Origin: a virus
DNA: 64,000 bases
Strand: one strand, 5' to 3'
IMG/VR virus record: IMGVR_UViG_3300046170_000450
Location: 1 to 64,000 of that record
The translations under genes and the position numbers were made by a program. Below, piece by piece: positions 44,662 to 53,696 of the stretch (positions within the stretch are counted from its first letter, which is position 1; each line of letters starts with the position of its first letter). The notes beneath the pieces were generated by a model, which saw only the letters and a list, made by a program, of their open reading frames with translations, was not told where the DNA came from and did not search any database.

Positions 44662-45909
44662 TTAATAAACTGTGTAAGACGAAAGGTCGCCTTCTGTTAC
44701 AGTGTAGCCCGTGGAAATTCCAGCGAGTGCGTCTACCTCCGCAATTGTTGAGTTAAGGGCGGAAGTTAAGTCTCCGTAGAAGGGTCCAGCTTTTGGCGTC
44801 GTGAATGTTGATACTAGTAGCAACTTGGTGTCATTCACGGCAAAAAGAGGAGACCCAGAATCTCCAGCAATTATGGTTTTGTTGAAAGCTAGTCTGTCTG
44901 TTTTTACTGGAACTGAAAAAAGAGCTCGATTATATGATCCAGACGAGTCATAAACATAATTAAAATCAAGTAGCACCACTTTGTTTTCTTGGTTTAGGGC
45001 AATGATTGGTAAGGAGTTTGCTGCAGCGGAATTATTTCCTGAGGGTAAATAGGTTGCGTAATTGCTGGGAAAGATTTCACAGGGGGTGATGTCGTTGGGG
45101 AGATCTTCGTTTAACAGAGCAATGTATACATCGGTTGGGTTTGCACCGTTGTCAACGCGCTTTCCTTGGATAACAGTTCTATTGAAAACAGTTCCGTCAG
45201 TTCCAACAAATCTTACGGTTGTCCCATTTCCGTACCTATAATGATTAGCCAAGACGACGTGTCTTGGAGTGACAAGGGTTCCAGCCTTCTTCGTTCCGCC
45301 AGATGAGTTCCAAGGCGACTCGCAGGTTAAGGCGTCAAGGTGAGACGCATTTAAGATTAACGAACTGTTTCTGGTGTAGTTTTGTGAGGCATGGTTCTCA
45401 GTTGAAAATAGACTCTGCTGAAGGCTTGTTGATGCGCCCGATAGAGAGGTGTCTATGGTAGTTGTCAAAGCTTCTCTAGCTGTGCCTGAAACGCCGCCCT
45501 CAATAACTTCAGTGGTAATGCCACCCGATACATCTAAGTTAACTATCAACGCCCTAGTTACAGTGTCTGTTCCCTTAGCTGCTACAATAGTTATCGTTGT
45601 TGAGGCTGACTCTTCAACCAAAGAGGATATGACTCCAAATGAATCAACTTCAATTTCAGCAGCGTTACTGCTTGAGTATGAAAAAGAAACATCTGCGGCG
45701 CCAAGGGAAGTGCTGTAATTGAGTAGGGGATACAAGTATGCAATCTCTACCGAGGATGAAGACGTGGAGCTGGTGATAGTTTTGTCATCTTCTGTAATTG
45801 AAGACTGGGACTGAGAGCCTAAAGCGGAGGCCTCTTTAACCACGTTAATGTCAAACCAGAACTTTAATGGCTTTCCTTCGTTTTCTATAGCCGTGCCTAA
45901 GTTTGTCAT
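44662..45909 (-). CDS. Ig-like (Big2) plus trypsin-like protease virion protein, copy B
   Basis: 415 residues. Residues about 55-130 resemble a Big_2 bacterial Ig-like domain (VSFSYSSSNAAEIEVDSFGV). The C-terminal half has a trypsin-fold catalytic triad: His223 in LVTPRHVVLANHYR, Asp260 in TDVYIALL, Ser351 in AGDSGSPLFAV. The tail TGYTVTEGDLSSYTVY is nearly identical to that of the paralogue at 47054. Overlaps the upstream beta-helix gene by four bases. No signal peptide, so it probably acts on the virion or at the cell surface; substrate unknown. Confidence 0.75.
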   Translation of the reverse strand: MTNLGTAIENEGKPLKFWFDINVVKEASALGSQSQSSITEDDKTITSSTSSSSVEIAYLYPLLNYSTSLGAADVSFSYSSSNAAEIEVDSFGVISSLVEESASTTITIVAAKGTDTVTRALIVNLDVSGGITTEVIEGGVSGTAREALTTTIDTSLSGASTSLQQSLFSTENHASQNYTRNSSLILNASHLDALTCESPWNSSGGTKKAGTLVTPRHVVLANHYRYGNGTTVRFVGTDGTVFNRTVIQGKRVDNGANPTDVYIALLNEDLPNDITPCEIFPSNYATYLPSGNNSAAANSLPIIALNQENKVVLLDFNYVYDSSGSYNRALFSVPVKTDRLAFNKTIIAGDSGSPLFAVNDTKLLLVSTFTTPKAGPFYGDLTSALNSTIAEVDALAGISTGYTVTEGDLSSYTVY

Positions 45910-46988
45910 CCTTGATTATTTTCAGTTAGAGCCCCGTCTAAACATAATCTAGTTTTTCCTGCGCCTGAAACCGTTTCAAAGGTTGTTGAGGTTCTACAAG
46001 AGATCAGAGTTCCTGTTAGAGTGCCGCTTTTTCCGAAAGAGTCGTCACCGCCTACGCAGTTTGTATACGTGCCACTAGCAGGAGAGTAACCACCAAACGA
46101 CCAATCGCCCCCTATGCATCGAGTAAATGTTCCGCTGGATAAGCCCTGTGCTGTATACCAACCGCCAAAGGAGGATGCCCCGCCCTCGCAATTAATAAAA
46201 GTTCCGCTGGCTGTTCCAGACCCACCAAACGAATTTTCAAAGGGAGCCTCGCAGTTTATAAAAGTTCCGCTGGCTGTTCCAGACCCACCAAAGGAATTAG
46301 TAGTTGCGCGGCAATCAATGAAAGTTCCGCTGGCTATTCCACCATTACCGCCAAAAGAATTTGCTCCACCAAAGCACGAACGGAATACCTGTAAAGGCTT
46401 GTCACCCACAATAGTATTGGATGCCATTTGTAAACCATAGACAAGAATATTATTTGCCGAGAAGGATATGCCAGCTCCATCAATGTAAGTATTTAGCTTA
46501 GAAGCATCCCCAGAAAAATTAGTAGACATTAAATCAACAAATTCGGTATCAATGTCAAGTGTGGACGCTAACGTGTATCTTCCTGAGCCAATTATCAACG
46601 TTGCTCTATTGTTGTTCGCTAAAGCGCTTCCGTTGGGAGTTAGGGCACACGCTTTATTATAGGCTGCAGCCAAAGCTAATCCATTTTCAGCCGCCGTTCC
46701 AGTAGCTTTAACATACACGGCAGAATTGCTATCGAGGTCTGACCCCAGCGCTTCGTAAGCGGACGCGCTAGTAAAGCGAACTTGTAATTTTCGATCCGTA
46801 TCTACCATGACCTGTCCGACGACGGCGCTAGTAACGGCATCAATCTCCGCTGTCGTTCCCGCTGGTGGAACGATGGCGCCAAACTCTACGGTGTCTGCGC
46901 TTCCAAGTCCAATTGAAGATCTTAGCTGTGTTTTCTGTTCGTCGGTAGGCGGTGTTCCTACTGGGCTGTTCCCTAAATCAATGCTCAT
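45906..46988 (-). CDS. Beta-helix virion protein with shared anchor domain, copy B
   Basis: 360 residues. Residues 1-32 (MSIDLGNSPVGTPPTDEQKT) are almost identical to those of the protein at 48389 and probably anchor the protein to the virion. The middle (LIIGSGRYTLASTLDIDTEF) starts a right-handed beta helix whose C-terminal half is a string of repeats like NSFGGSGTASGTFINC. Fibre or appendage role inferred. Good ribosome site (AAGGAAC) and a late promoter 38 bases upstream. Confidence 0.7.
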   Translation of the reverse strand: MSIDLGNSPVGTPPTDEQKTQLRSSIGLGSADTVEFGAIVPPAGTTAEIDAVTSAVVGQVMVDTDRKLQVRFTSASAYEALGSDLDSNSAVYVKATGTAAENGLALAAAYNKACALTPNGSALANNNRATLIIGSGRYTLASTLDIDTEFVDLMSTNFSGDASKLNTYIDGAGISFSANNILVYGLQMASNTIVGDKPLQVFRSCFGGANSFGGNGGIASGTFIDCRATTNSFGGSGTASGTFINCEAPFENSFGGSGTASGTFINCEGGASSFGGWYTAQGLSSGTFTRCIGGDWSFGGYSPASGTYTNCVGGDDSFGKSGTLTGTLISCRTSTTFETVSGAGKTRLCLDGALTENNQG

Positions 46989-47026
46989 AATTTTGTTCCT
47001 TGTCTGTTGAAGATTTACAATAAAAG

Positions 47027-47034
47027 TTACACTT
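47027..47034 (-). promoter_or_regulatory. Candidate late promoter of cassette copy B
   Basis: AAGTGTAA preceded by TTATT, 38 bases before ATG 46988. Confidence 0.55.
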
Positions 47035-47053
47035 AATAATTAAAATTTGTTTA

Positions 47054-48385
47054 TCAATAAGTGGGGTAAGCCGAAAGATCACACTCAGTGACGGTGTAAC
47101 CTGTAGAGATTCCAGCGAGTGTATCTACATCAGTTATTAGCTGGTTTATGTCTGATATTAAATTAGAAAGATAAGCGCCCGCGCTTGGTGTAGTATTCAA
47201 GCCTATGAGCACCAATTTAGAACCTAAAACAAAACAGTTTGGAGCACCACTGTCTCCCACAACAATATTTTCGTTTAATGTGTATAGTTTGTCAGTGTTT
47301 GAAACTAATCTTGTAGAAACCCTGTCTGATGTGGTTGAGAATCCTAAAGAGGAGGGAATATAGCTTAAACCGTTCACCATACTTGAAGGGGGCGTAGAAC
47401 TAAACCAGTGTTTTTCTAAATTGCTACCAAAGTAAATGCCTTTTGATAAAATGCTTTGCAATCTAGTTAAACCCTTTTGTTCTTGATCGAAAACAGCAAT
47501 AGCTGTGCTCATCCAGTCATATTGACCTGTATAATCTCCAGCATTGCTGGGAATTACTTCCATGCTTTCAATGTTAGAGGGCAAGTCTGAATCGAGTAGA
47601 CATATTTGAACATCGTAGCAGTAGTTACCAGACTGACCAGCGTATAGGGGGTGGGTTTTAACCTTTTGTATTGTTCTGGTAACGGCTGTTGTTGAGCCGC
47701 TAACATTAGCTACGAAGTCAATAGTATCCCCTACATACAAAGGATAATGAGCTGTGCATATTATATGACGCTTTGTTATTGCTGTTCCCGCTCTCCTGTT
47801 TCCGCCTCTACTGTTGTTAGGACTAACAGCCGAAAGACCACTTAATCCAATCCCCCAGAAATCTTCATTTCGAGTAAAAGTATTTGTCGAAGTGTTGACG
47901 CTGGAAAATCTAGGCTTTGCTGTGGATGGGTCACTATTAGAAACCAAAGTTTCTAAACGATTGTTCATGGCTTCTCCTGCTGTTCCTGCTTTATTTGATA
48001 TATAATCGATGGATGCTCCAGCAGAAATACTTACCGAAACCTTTGTGCTATTGGAAATAGAATAACTATCAGAAGTCCTTGAAACAGTAACGGTAATTGT
48101 TACTTCCCCGTCAGATACAACCGTTAAAACCCCAGATGCATCTACCGTCGCAATGCCTTCATCGCTCGAAGAAAACGTAGCGGTATAATCATCTTCTTCA
48201 ATTGGATGCACAACTTCCCAGTTTATTGTGTGCGAATCGGCAAGTGTTGCCCCTGTAACTCGTTCAATAGCATGCGAATCTTCTGTAATGTTAACGGTAG
48301 AGCCAGTTACCTGCTCGTTTGAAAATGAAACCCCATTTATAGACGCCCAAAAACTAAAAGGTTGTTTTATAGTCAGCCTACTCAT
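47054..48385 (-). CDS. Ig-like (Big2) plus trypsin-like protease virion protein, copy A
   Basis: 443 residues. Big_2-like segment about 55-125 (TATFSSSDEGIATVDASGVL). Protease triad: His213 in KRHIICTAHYPL, Asp258 in YDVQICLL, Ser379 in VVGDSGAPNCF. C-terminal TGYTVTECDLSAYPTY matches the other copy. Both copies keep all three catalytic residues, so protease activity is probably maintained. Follows the 48389 gene by three bases. Confidence 0.75.
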   Translation of the reverse strand: MSRLTIKQPFSFWASINGVSFSNEQVTGSTVNITEDSHAIERVTGATLADSHTINWEVVHPIEEDDYTATFSSSDEGIATVDASGVLTVVSDGEVTITVTVSRTSDSYSISNSTKVSVSISAGASIDYISNKAGTAGEAMNNRLETLVSNSDPSTAKPRFSSVNTSTNTFTRNEDFWGIGLSGLSAVSPNNSRGGNRRAGTAITKRHIICTAHYPLYVGDTIDFVANVSGSTTAVTRTIQKVKTHPLYAGQSGNYCYDVQICLLDSDLPSNIESMEVIPSNAGDYTGQYDWMSTAIAVFDQEQKGLTRLQSILSKGIYFGSNLEKHWFSSTPPSSMVNGLSYIPSSLGFSTTSDRVSTRLVSNTDKLYTLNENIVVGDSGAPNCFVLGSKLVLIGLNTTPSAGAYLSNLISDINQLITDVDTLAGISTGYTVTECDLSAYPTY

Positions 48386-48388
48386 ACA

Positions 48389-49387
48389 TTAGACGAGTTT
48401 TGTAACTGTAGTTTCGGCGATACTTATCAATAGAGGGTCTGCAGAAGAAACTATCTGGCTAGCCGACATATTGAACGTGCCGCTTGAAGAAGGTTTAACA
48501 ATCAATGTGATTGAGTATGAGCCAAGAAGCGGACTAGTGACAGCTACCTGACCACTACTCACGAGCGAAATACTGTCATTCTCGCTTAACTTACCCTTTA
48601 GGAATAAAACTTGATTTTTATTTTTTAGGTCGTCGCATTTAAATTGAATAGTGGATGCATTGTATAGACCAGTGTAACCTACGTTAAACTTTAAGTTTCC
48701 TTCAGCAAGGTCACCAACAAACACATCTAGTTCAATTTTATATTCAGAGCCTCCCAATAGGGGAATACTAACTAACTCATTAGGAGATGTGCTAGACGTT
48801 ACTATATGTTTAAACTGAAACGAGTAAGATGCTGAACCCTGTTTTATCAAATGAGTTCTGTTCGGGACAACTACAGAGCTAGTAACCAAACCCGCGTTTA
48901 CATCATTAGCATCATACCAACCCGCAGGACCCTGTTCGCCACTGTGATATAAATAAGTAGTGGATGATGAATCGTTAAACTCTTCATTTTGAAAAATAGT
49001 CAACGTAGCTGTGGGAGAAAAGACATCCGCAGATGCAGCGACTAGTCCAGATTCAAATAATTTACTGTCAGGTAGACTAACCCCTGAACTAGTGGTTAAA
49101 GAATCCTCGCTCACGCTGCTAATTGAACTAATAACGTCGTATGATGAAGACCCTGTAAATCTCACAAACTGACCTCGATCAGAATCGAAATACGTATCTC
49201 CCTCGGTGGCGTCTGTTACGGCGTCAAGCTCGGACGTTGTTAAGTTTGGAAAATTAAATTGTGAAGTAGTTACCTCACCAAACTCTACGATGTCAGCGCT
49301 TCCTAAGCCCATAGAAGACCTTAGTTGTGTTTTCTGTTCATCGGTAGGTGGAGTTCCTACTGGGTTGTTTCCTAAATCAATACTCAT
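48389..49387 (-). CDS. Virion protein with shared anchor domain, copy A
   Basis: 332 residues. N-terminal anchor MSIDLGNNPVGTPPTDEQKT is shared with copy B. The centre and C-terminus are beta-rich and unlike the beta helix of copy B (a carbohydrate-binding-like SYSFQFKHIVTSS, GGSEYKIELDVFVGDLAEGN). So the two cassettes share the same anchor and protease but differ in the middle module. Probably a fibre or surface appendage. Confidence 0.65.
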   Translation of the reverse strand: MSIDLGNNPVGTPPTDEQKTQLRSSMGLGSADIVEFGEVTTSQFNFPNLTTSELDAVTDATEGDTYFDSDRGQFVRFTGSSSYDVISSISSVSEDSLTTSSGVSLPDSKLFESGLVAASADVFSPTATLTIFQNEEFNDSSSTTYLYHSGEQGPAGWYDANDVNAGLVTSSVVVPNRTHLIKQGSASYSFQFKHIVTSSTSPNELVSIPLLGGSEYKIELDVFVGDLAEGNLKFNVGYTGLYNASTIQFKCDDLKNKNQVLFLKGKLSENDSISLVSSGQVAVTSPLLGSYSITLIVKPSSSGTFNMSASQIVSSADPLLISIAETTVTKLV

Positions 49388-49394
49388 AATGTTA

Positions 49395-49790
49395 TTAGTT
49401 ATAAATCAAAGATTGGTTGTTAAATGTAAGGATCTCCCCGTTGAATATAAGTTCATCGCCTGATTCTAGGATCAATTTAAATCCATCTTCGTCCAAAATG
49501 AAGTTGCCATTTTCAAGCTGTAGACAATCTGTAAAAAAATCAGCAACGTCTTGAGGTCTAAATCCCGCATCTATAGGATGAGCTATTTTATCAGCGAGGC
49601 CAAATTTATTTAATTTTCTGTTTAACTCTTGTATAACATGAGTAAACATATGAAAGTTTTGAGATTCACTTATTGGATACGAAACCAAAAGAGAATCTAT
49701 CCGACTTGTAAAAGAGTTTACAGTATCGTCGTCCCAATTAAATGTTTGGTGTATTTCTTTTTCTAGAAGATGGATATTTTCTGCGCTCAT
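49395..49790 (-). CDS. Hypothetical protein, 131 aa
   Basis: Helical N-terminal part (NIHLLEKEIHQTFNWDDDTV) and a C-terminal beta stretch (LILESGDELIFNGEILTFNN) like phage fibre repeats. First gene of the anchor/protease unit. The start follows the sequence TAATACACTATAG, discussed and rejected as a T7-type promoter. Function unknown. Confidence 0.55.
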   Translation of the reverse strand: MSAENIHLLEKEIHQTFNWDDDTVNSFTSRIDSLLVSYPISESQNFHMFTHVIQELNRKLNKFGLADKIAHPIDAGFRPQDVADFFTDCLQLENGNFILDEDGFKLILESGDELIFNGEILTFNNQSLIYN

Positions 49791-49810
49791 ATACTATAGT
49801 GTATTACACA

Positions 49811-49851
49811 CAAAAAACCCCATAATCTTGATAACCAAGAAAATGGGGTTT
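49811..49851 (-). terminator. Terminator upstream of 49790 gene
   Basis: Minus-strand stem AAACCCCAT / ATGGGGTTT with an inner CTTGGTTATCAAG hairpin, then TTTTTTG. It ends a short unit beginning at the AAGTGTAA at 49915. Confidence 0.75.
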
Positions 49852-49908
49852 AAAATTCTATGCGACCGAATAGCAAAACACACCACGCGATTAAGCAGAT
49901 GGAGGTGA
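49830..49908 (-). ncRNA. Candidate small RNA between late promoter and terminator
   Basis: Predicted transcript of about 85-95 bases from near 49907 to the T-run at 49812, with no convincing ORF. It carries ATTCACCTCCAT, complementary to a Shine-Dalgarno sequence, near the 5' end. Purely inferred from the promoter-terminator arrangement. Confidence 0.35.
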
Positions 49909-49914
49909 ATAGTG

Positions 49915-49922
49915 TTACACTT
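49915..49922 (-). promoter_or_regulatory. Candidate late promoter, minus strand
   Basis: AAGTGTAA preceded by GTTTTT; back to back with the plus-strand copy at 49960. Confidence 0.5.
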
Positions 49923-49959
49923 AAAAACAAAGAAAAAAGAAAAAAAAAATAAAAATAAA

Positions 49960-49967
49960 AAGTGTAA
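49960..49967 (+). promoter_or_regulatory. Candidate late promoter before 49976 gene
   Basis: AAGTGTAA, eight bases before ATG, after an A-rich stretch. Confidence 0.6.
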
Positions 49968-49975
49968 ATGAGTTT

Positions 49976-50764
49976 ATGTTTGTAGGTTCGGAAGATACAA
50001 AGGTGATTATACAAGGTTACGCCATAACTGGCGTAACGGATATATCATTCACTTCCAATATTGAAGAAGATGCGGTCGTGTTACTTGCTGAAAGGGGTAT
50101 AACTAGAAAGATTAATAAAGGGCATACAATACAATGCAAAATTTCAAAACCTTATTTAGGCAGAGATAGATTTCAAGAATTTACAGGAATTACCGATCTT
50201 TCTGGCCAATTTGTATATGGCGCGAATGCCGTGGAATTTAATGAGGCGACTATTTCTTCATATTCTATATCTGTAGATACCAACAGTTCTCCGAAAATAT
50301 CAATAGATATGAAAATATTTGGAGATTTCAAACCAACAACAAACATCGCCTCCACGCAGAGCGATTATTCTTTCGAAGAATTGGGCCCAGATTCCGTTTC
50401 AATAAATGTTGAGGGGAGAAATTCAGTTTTAACAGATTTTTCGTATAGTGTGAATTTTGATGTTAAACCCACATATGAAATAGATTCTATAAAATCTTCC
50501 AGCGCCAAAATTTTATCTCCAATAAAATATAGCACATCCGCCAAAATGTTAATGGACGAACAAGAATTTCAAGATGTTACTGGATTAATTCAATCAGAGA
50601 CATTTAACAGAAATATAACATTTGATATACGGGATACAGGGAACTCTGTTTTAAATACTTATAATATCCCAAACGCAAGTATAAGATCCCAGGAAGTTGG
50701 TGTTGCGGCTGGAGATTTGGTTCAGTTTTCAATACAATATCAGGGGCTACAACTAAATGCTTAA
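49976..50764 (+). CDS. Tail-tube-like structural protein 1, 262 aa
   Basis: Beta-rich protein with repeated FxGxxDLSGQFVYGAN and KIFGDFKPTTN motifs. It is clearly paralogous to the first 260 residues of the next protein (same order: SGQF-YGxNA, IFGDxKPTTN, NFDVKPT, QEFQDVTGLIQ). Tail-tube or tail-terminator proteins of siphoviruses have this size and all-beta character, but I cannot assign the family firmly. The start is eight bases after a late promoter; the end overlaps the next gene by eight bases. Confidence 0.6.
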   Translation: MFVGSEDTKVIIQGYAITGVTDISFTSNIEEDAVVLLAERGITRKINKGHTIQCKISKPYLGRDRFQEFTGITDLSGQFVYGANAVEFNEATISSYSISVDTNSSPKISIDMKIFGDFKPTTNIASTQSDYSFEELGPDSVSINVEGRNSVLTDFSYSVNFDVKPTYEIDSIKSSSAKILSPIKYSTSAKMLMDEQEFQDVTGLIQSETFNRNITFDIRDTGNSVLNTYNIPNASIRSQEVGVAAGDLVQFSIQYQGLQLNA

Positions 50765-52067
50765 TGGATCAGAAGAGAGCCATATAATACTGCAAGATGT
50801 ATTGCTAACTGGCATAGGCAACATATCTTTCCAATCAACCAATCAGGAAGGATTTACAAAGCTACTCGCAAACAGGGGAATAAACAGAAAAATTTACAAG
50901 CCGCCGACAACGACTTGTAGTTTTTCTAAACCTTATAATGGTAAGGATTATTTGCAATCATTAACTGGAGCTACTAATTTATCTGGGCAATTTATATACG
51001 GAAACAATGCAATAGATTTTACTGATGCAGTTATTTCTAGTTATGGTTTAGATTTAGATTCCAATGGTTTTGGCGAAATAAGCGTGACACTTCAAATTTT
51101 TGGAGACATGAAACCAACTACCAATTTAAAACTTTTAACAGCCTCCAATGATTTCGAAGCGTTAGATATGACCCCTGCGATTTTTTCTCTTAATCTAGAT
51201 GATAAAAATTCTGCTATAAAATCCTTGAATTACGAAGCTGTATTTGATGTAAAACCTACAAGCAATATCGGCAGCATAAATTATTCAAATGTCAATATAT
51301 TTTCTCCAGTAGTTCATAAAATAAATGCTAATATCGAAATGCTGGAGCAAGAAATAGAAGATGTCACGGGGTTAATTCAAGAAGACAAATTTAATAAAAA
51401 AATAGATATAATCTTTTCGCCAAAAGAAAACGAATCAAGCATCAACAGGATTTTTGAAATACAATCCATAATAAAGGATATAGAGTCTAGCGGCATCGCT
51501 TTAGATGACTTAGATTTTTCTATCGGTACTTGCGCACTAAATTCTTTTCAATTTGAAAAAAGCGCACTAACAAATCAAACATTGGACTCTAGAGCTGGAG
51601 AAGTTGTTCAACTATCTAATGAGTACAGCGCCTATTCAACAATTGAAAAAGTAACTGGCTCTCTACCAACTCCATCGGAATTCAATACCTGTGCGGAACA
51701 TTTATCCCAATTAGAAGAAAATCTTAATACTGCTTTATTTAGATTAAATGGTACTCTTTATGCAAATGAAGTTGATTATGAAGATAGAGAAGCAGGCCAA
51801 ACTGATTTCAATTTATGGCTCCGTGAAATATCAACAAGAGAACCAAAAACTGGAGAAGATTTTGAGCTTAAGGTTTTGGGCGCATATCCCACAAACATAA
51901 AAGCTCATATTGACATATACTATGAAAGCCAAATTGATTTCGAAAATCAAAATACTGGACAAACGGATCAACAACTATTAGGTTTTATTGATATTTATTA
52001 TGGAAACCAGGTAGATTTCGAAAACATAAGCACTGGAGAAACAGATCAAGATTTAAATCAATTTTAA
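50757..52067 (+). CDS. Structural paralogue with C-terminal repeats, 436 aa
   Basis: Residues 1-265 repeat the fold of the preceding protein. An extra C-terminal part (about 290-436) has three imperfect repeats built on ANEVDYEDREAGQTD, ESQIDFENQNTGQTD and GNQVDFENISTGETD. These repeats resemble decorations on tube or fibre proteins. Coupled to the upstream gene. Function inferred only from position and duplication. Confidence 0.6.
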   Translation: MLNGSEESHIILQDVLLTGIGNISFQSTNQEGFTKLLANRGINRKIYKPPTTTCSFSKPYNGKDYLQSLTGATNLSGQFIYGNNAIDFTDAVISSYGLDLDSNGFGEISVTLQIFGDMKPTTNLKLLTASNDFEALDMTPAIFSLNLDDKNSAIKSLNYEAVFDVKPTSNIGSINYSNVNIFSPVVHKINANIEMLEQEIEDVTGLIQEDKFNKKIDIIFSPKENESSINRIFEIQSIIKDIESSGIALDDLDFSIGTCALNSFQFEKSALTNQTLDSRAGEVVQLSNEYSAYSTIEKVTGSLPTPSEFNTCAEHLSQLEENLNTALFRLNGTLYANEVDYEDREAGQTDFNLWLREISTREPKTGEDFELKVLGAYPTNIKAHIDIYYESQIDFENQNTGQTDQQLLGFIDIYYGNQVDFENISTGETDQDLNQF

Positions 52068-52069
52068 AA

Positions 52070-52077
52070 AAGTGTAA
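52070..52077 (+). promoter_or_regulatory. Candidate late promoter before 52086 gene
   Basis: AAGTGTAA, eight bases before ATG, immediately after the previous stop. Confidence 0.6.
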
Positions 52078-52085
52078 TAAACATT

Positions 52086-52967
52086 ATGGCTGGTGGATTT
52101 ATATACGAAAAAACAATAGATAGTTCCTTTCAAGATGGAACGGACAAAAGCTTACTTATTGAACCTAATTACGCTTACCAAGTTCCATTGACATTTGGTA
52201 GCGATTGGGAAGAAATAAAAATAGGTATGTTTGTTAGTTTCGTGCAAACAGGAGCGGGAAACGAAAATAAAGGTATTATAGGTTCTACCACGATTGACGC
52301 TGGCGGGACAACAAATGATACTTTTACTTATTTAGGATTGATTAAAGAGCAAGATCAAAACTCTTTGCCATTATCTACAAATAATAGCGGCTTTATTGGC
52401 ACTCAATCTAGATATATGTATGTTATCAATAACAGCTCCTATGCCTACAATAAAATGACGCACCCTGATTATGGCGCCCCTACCCAAGGTGATAATAAAT
52501 TCTTTTCAAGTTACCAAGGCCAAGAGTTAGAGGCGCGAGAAATAACCGAGAGTCAAGGAAATTTTAATATAGTAGGAACAACAGGAACTTCTTCCCTCAA
52601 CGCATATCCACATAAAGAAGATTATTTTTGCTCCTATTGGGGTCTTAGCTATAAGGTTTTAAATAAAGGACAGAGCGACCAGCTAATCGGTTTTACAGCT
52701 TCACAGTATGATATATCTACCACACCTTCAGCAAGAAATGGCATGAATTTTAACAAAATAGAAGATCCAAGTATAGAAAATTTAAAAAATATAATAAACG
52801 GTATAGGAGAATACGAATATCCCAATTTACATGGTAATACGTCGACAGGGTTTGTTTGGAACAAAGATGCAAGCGCTTTAGCTTTACCAGATTCTTTATT
52901 TTTTTACAACGCATTCCAATCTACAAGACCAAGAATCCATGCTTGGGCGGTGAAAAAGATATCTTAA
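52086..52967 (+). CDS. Putative virion protein, 293 aa
   Basis: MAGGFIYEKTIDSSFQDGTD start; Gly, Asn, Ser and Tyr-rich, beta-type sequence without charged helices, typical of phage structural proteins. No family recognised. Own late promoter. Confidence 0.55.
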   Translation: MAGGFIYEKTIDSSFQDGTDKSLLIEPNYAYQVPLTFGSDWEEIKIGMFVSFVQTGAGNENKGIIGSTTIDAGGTTNDTFTYLGLIKEQDQNSLPLSTNNSGFIGTQSRYMYVINNSSYAYNKMTHPDYGAPTQGDNKFFSSYQGQELEAREITESQGNFNIVGTTGTSSLNAYPHKEDYFCSYWGLSYKVLNKGQSDQLIGFTASQYDISTTPSARNGMNFNKIEDPSIENLKNIINGIGEYEYPNLHGNTSTGFVWNKDASALALPDSLFFYNAFQSTRPRIHAWAVKKIS

Positions 52968-52974
52968 AGTGTAA
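52967..52974 (+). promoter_or_regulatory. Candidate late promoter before phoH
   Basis: AAGTGTAA, ten bases before ATG 52985, spanning the previous stop. Confidence 0.55.
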
Positions 52975-52984
52975 TAAGATTTGA

Positions 52985-53677
52985 ATGTCTAACAAACTTG
53001 AATTCAAACAATTGAATCATAAAATAAGATTCAAAGAGCGTAAATTTAAATTTACTGAAAATCAAATTGATTTTTTAAAAACAGCGCTTCATGCAGATTC
53101 GCAATTATTGTTTTTATCTGGCCCTGCTGGCACCGCAAAGACCTATATGGCTGTATATTCGGCTTTGCAGGCCATGATAGACTCTAACCTTGAAAAAGGT
53201 ATTCTATACATCAGGAGCATAGCTGAGAGCGCACAGAGAAGCATGGGTGCGCTGCCAGGGTCTTTAGAAGAAAAGTTTGCAGTTTTTGCAGGCCCATTTT
53301 ACGATAAGCTGGATGAAATGCTTAATACTTCTGACATTAAGATTTTAAGAGAAAAAAATATGTTTGATTGCATACCTGTTAATTATGTGAGGGGCGCGAA
53401 CTGGGACGATACAATTGTAATCATTGATGAGGCTCAGAACTTTTCTTATAGTGAATTAGTGACTGTTTTAACGAGAATAGGAGAAGGTTCAAAAATAATT
53501 ATATGCGGAGACATTATGCAAAGCGATATTAGTAATAGCGGATTTGCTGAAATTTTCAACACGTTTGATAATGAAGACTCTGTAGAAAATGGAGTTATAT
53601 GCAAACGATTTAGCACAGAAGACATTAAGAGAAGTAGGATCGTAAAATTTATCGTATCAAAACTTGAGAATAATTAA
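52985..53677 (+). CDS. phoH: PhoH-like ATPase
   Basis: 230 residues with Walker A GPAGTAKT at 46-53, an arginine-containing ILYIRSIAE segment, RGANWDD and Walker B IVIIDEAQN near 149-157, then GDIMQSD. This is the standard PhoH order. PhoH proteins are common in marine phages; their role (RNA metabolism or phosphate-related) is unresolved. It starts the block leading to the head genes. Confidence 0.9.
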   Translation: MSNKLEFKQLNHKIRFKERKFKFTENQIDFLKTALHADSQLLFLSGPAGTAKTYMAVYSALQAMIDSNLEKGILYIRSIAESAQRSMGALPGSLEEKFAVFAGPFYDKLDEMLNTSDIKILREKNMFDCIPVNYVRGANWDDTIVIIDEAQNFSYSELVTVLTRIGEGSKIIICGDIMQSDISNSGFAEIFNTFDNEDSVENGVICKRFSTEDIKRSRIVKFIVSKLENN

Positions 53678-53696
53678 AATAAATTTATAATAGTTT

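Noticed and set aside
49770-49812. TAATACACTATAG before the 49790 gene, resembling a T7-type promoter
   Set aside because: It lacks the central bases and initiating GGG of the T7 consensus, there is only one copy, and no phage RNA polymerase gene is visible.
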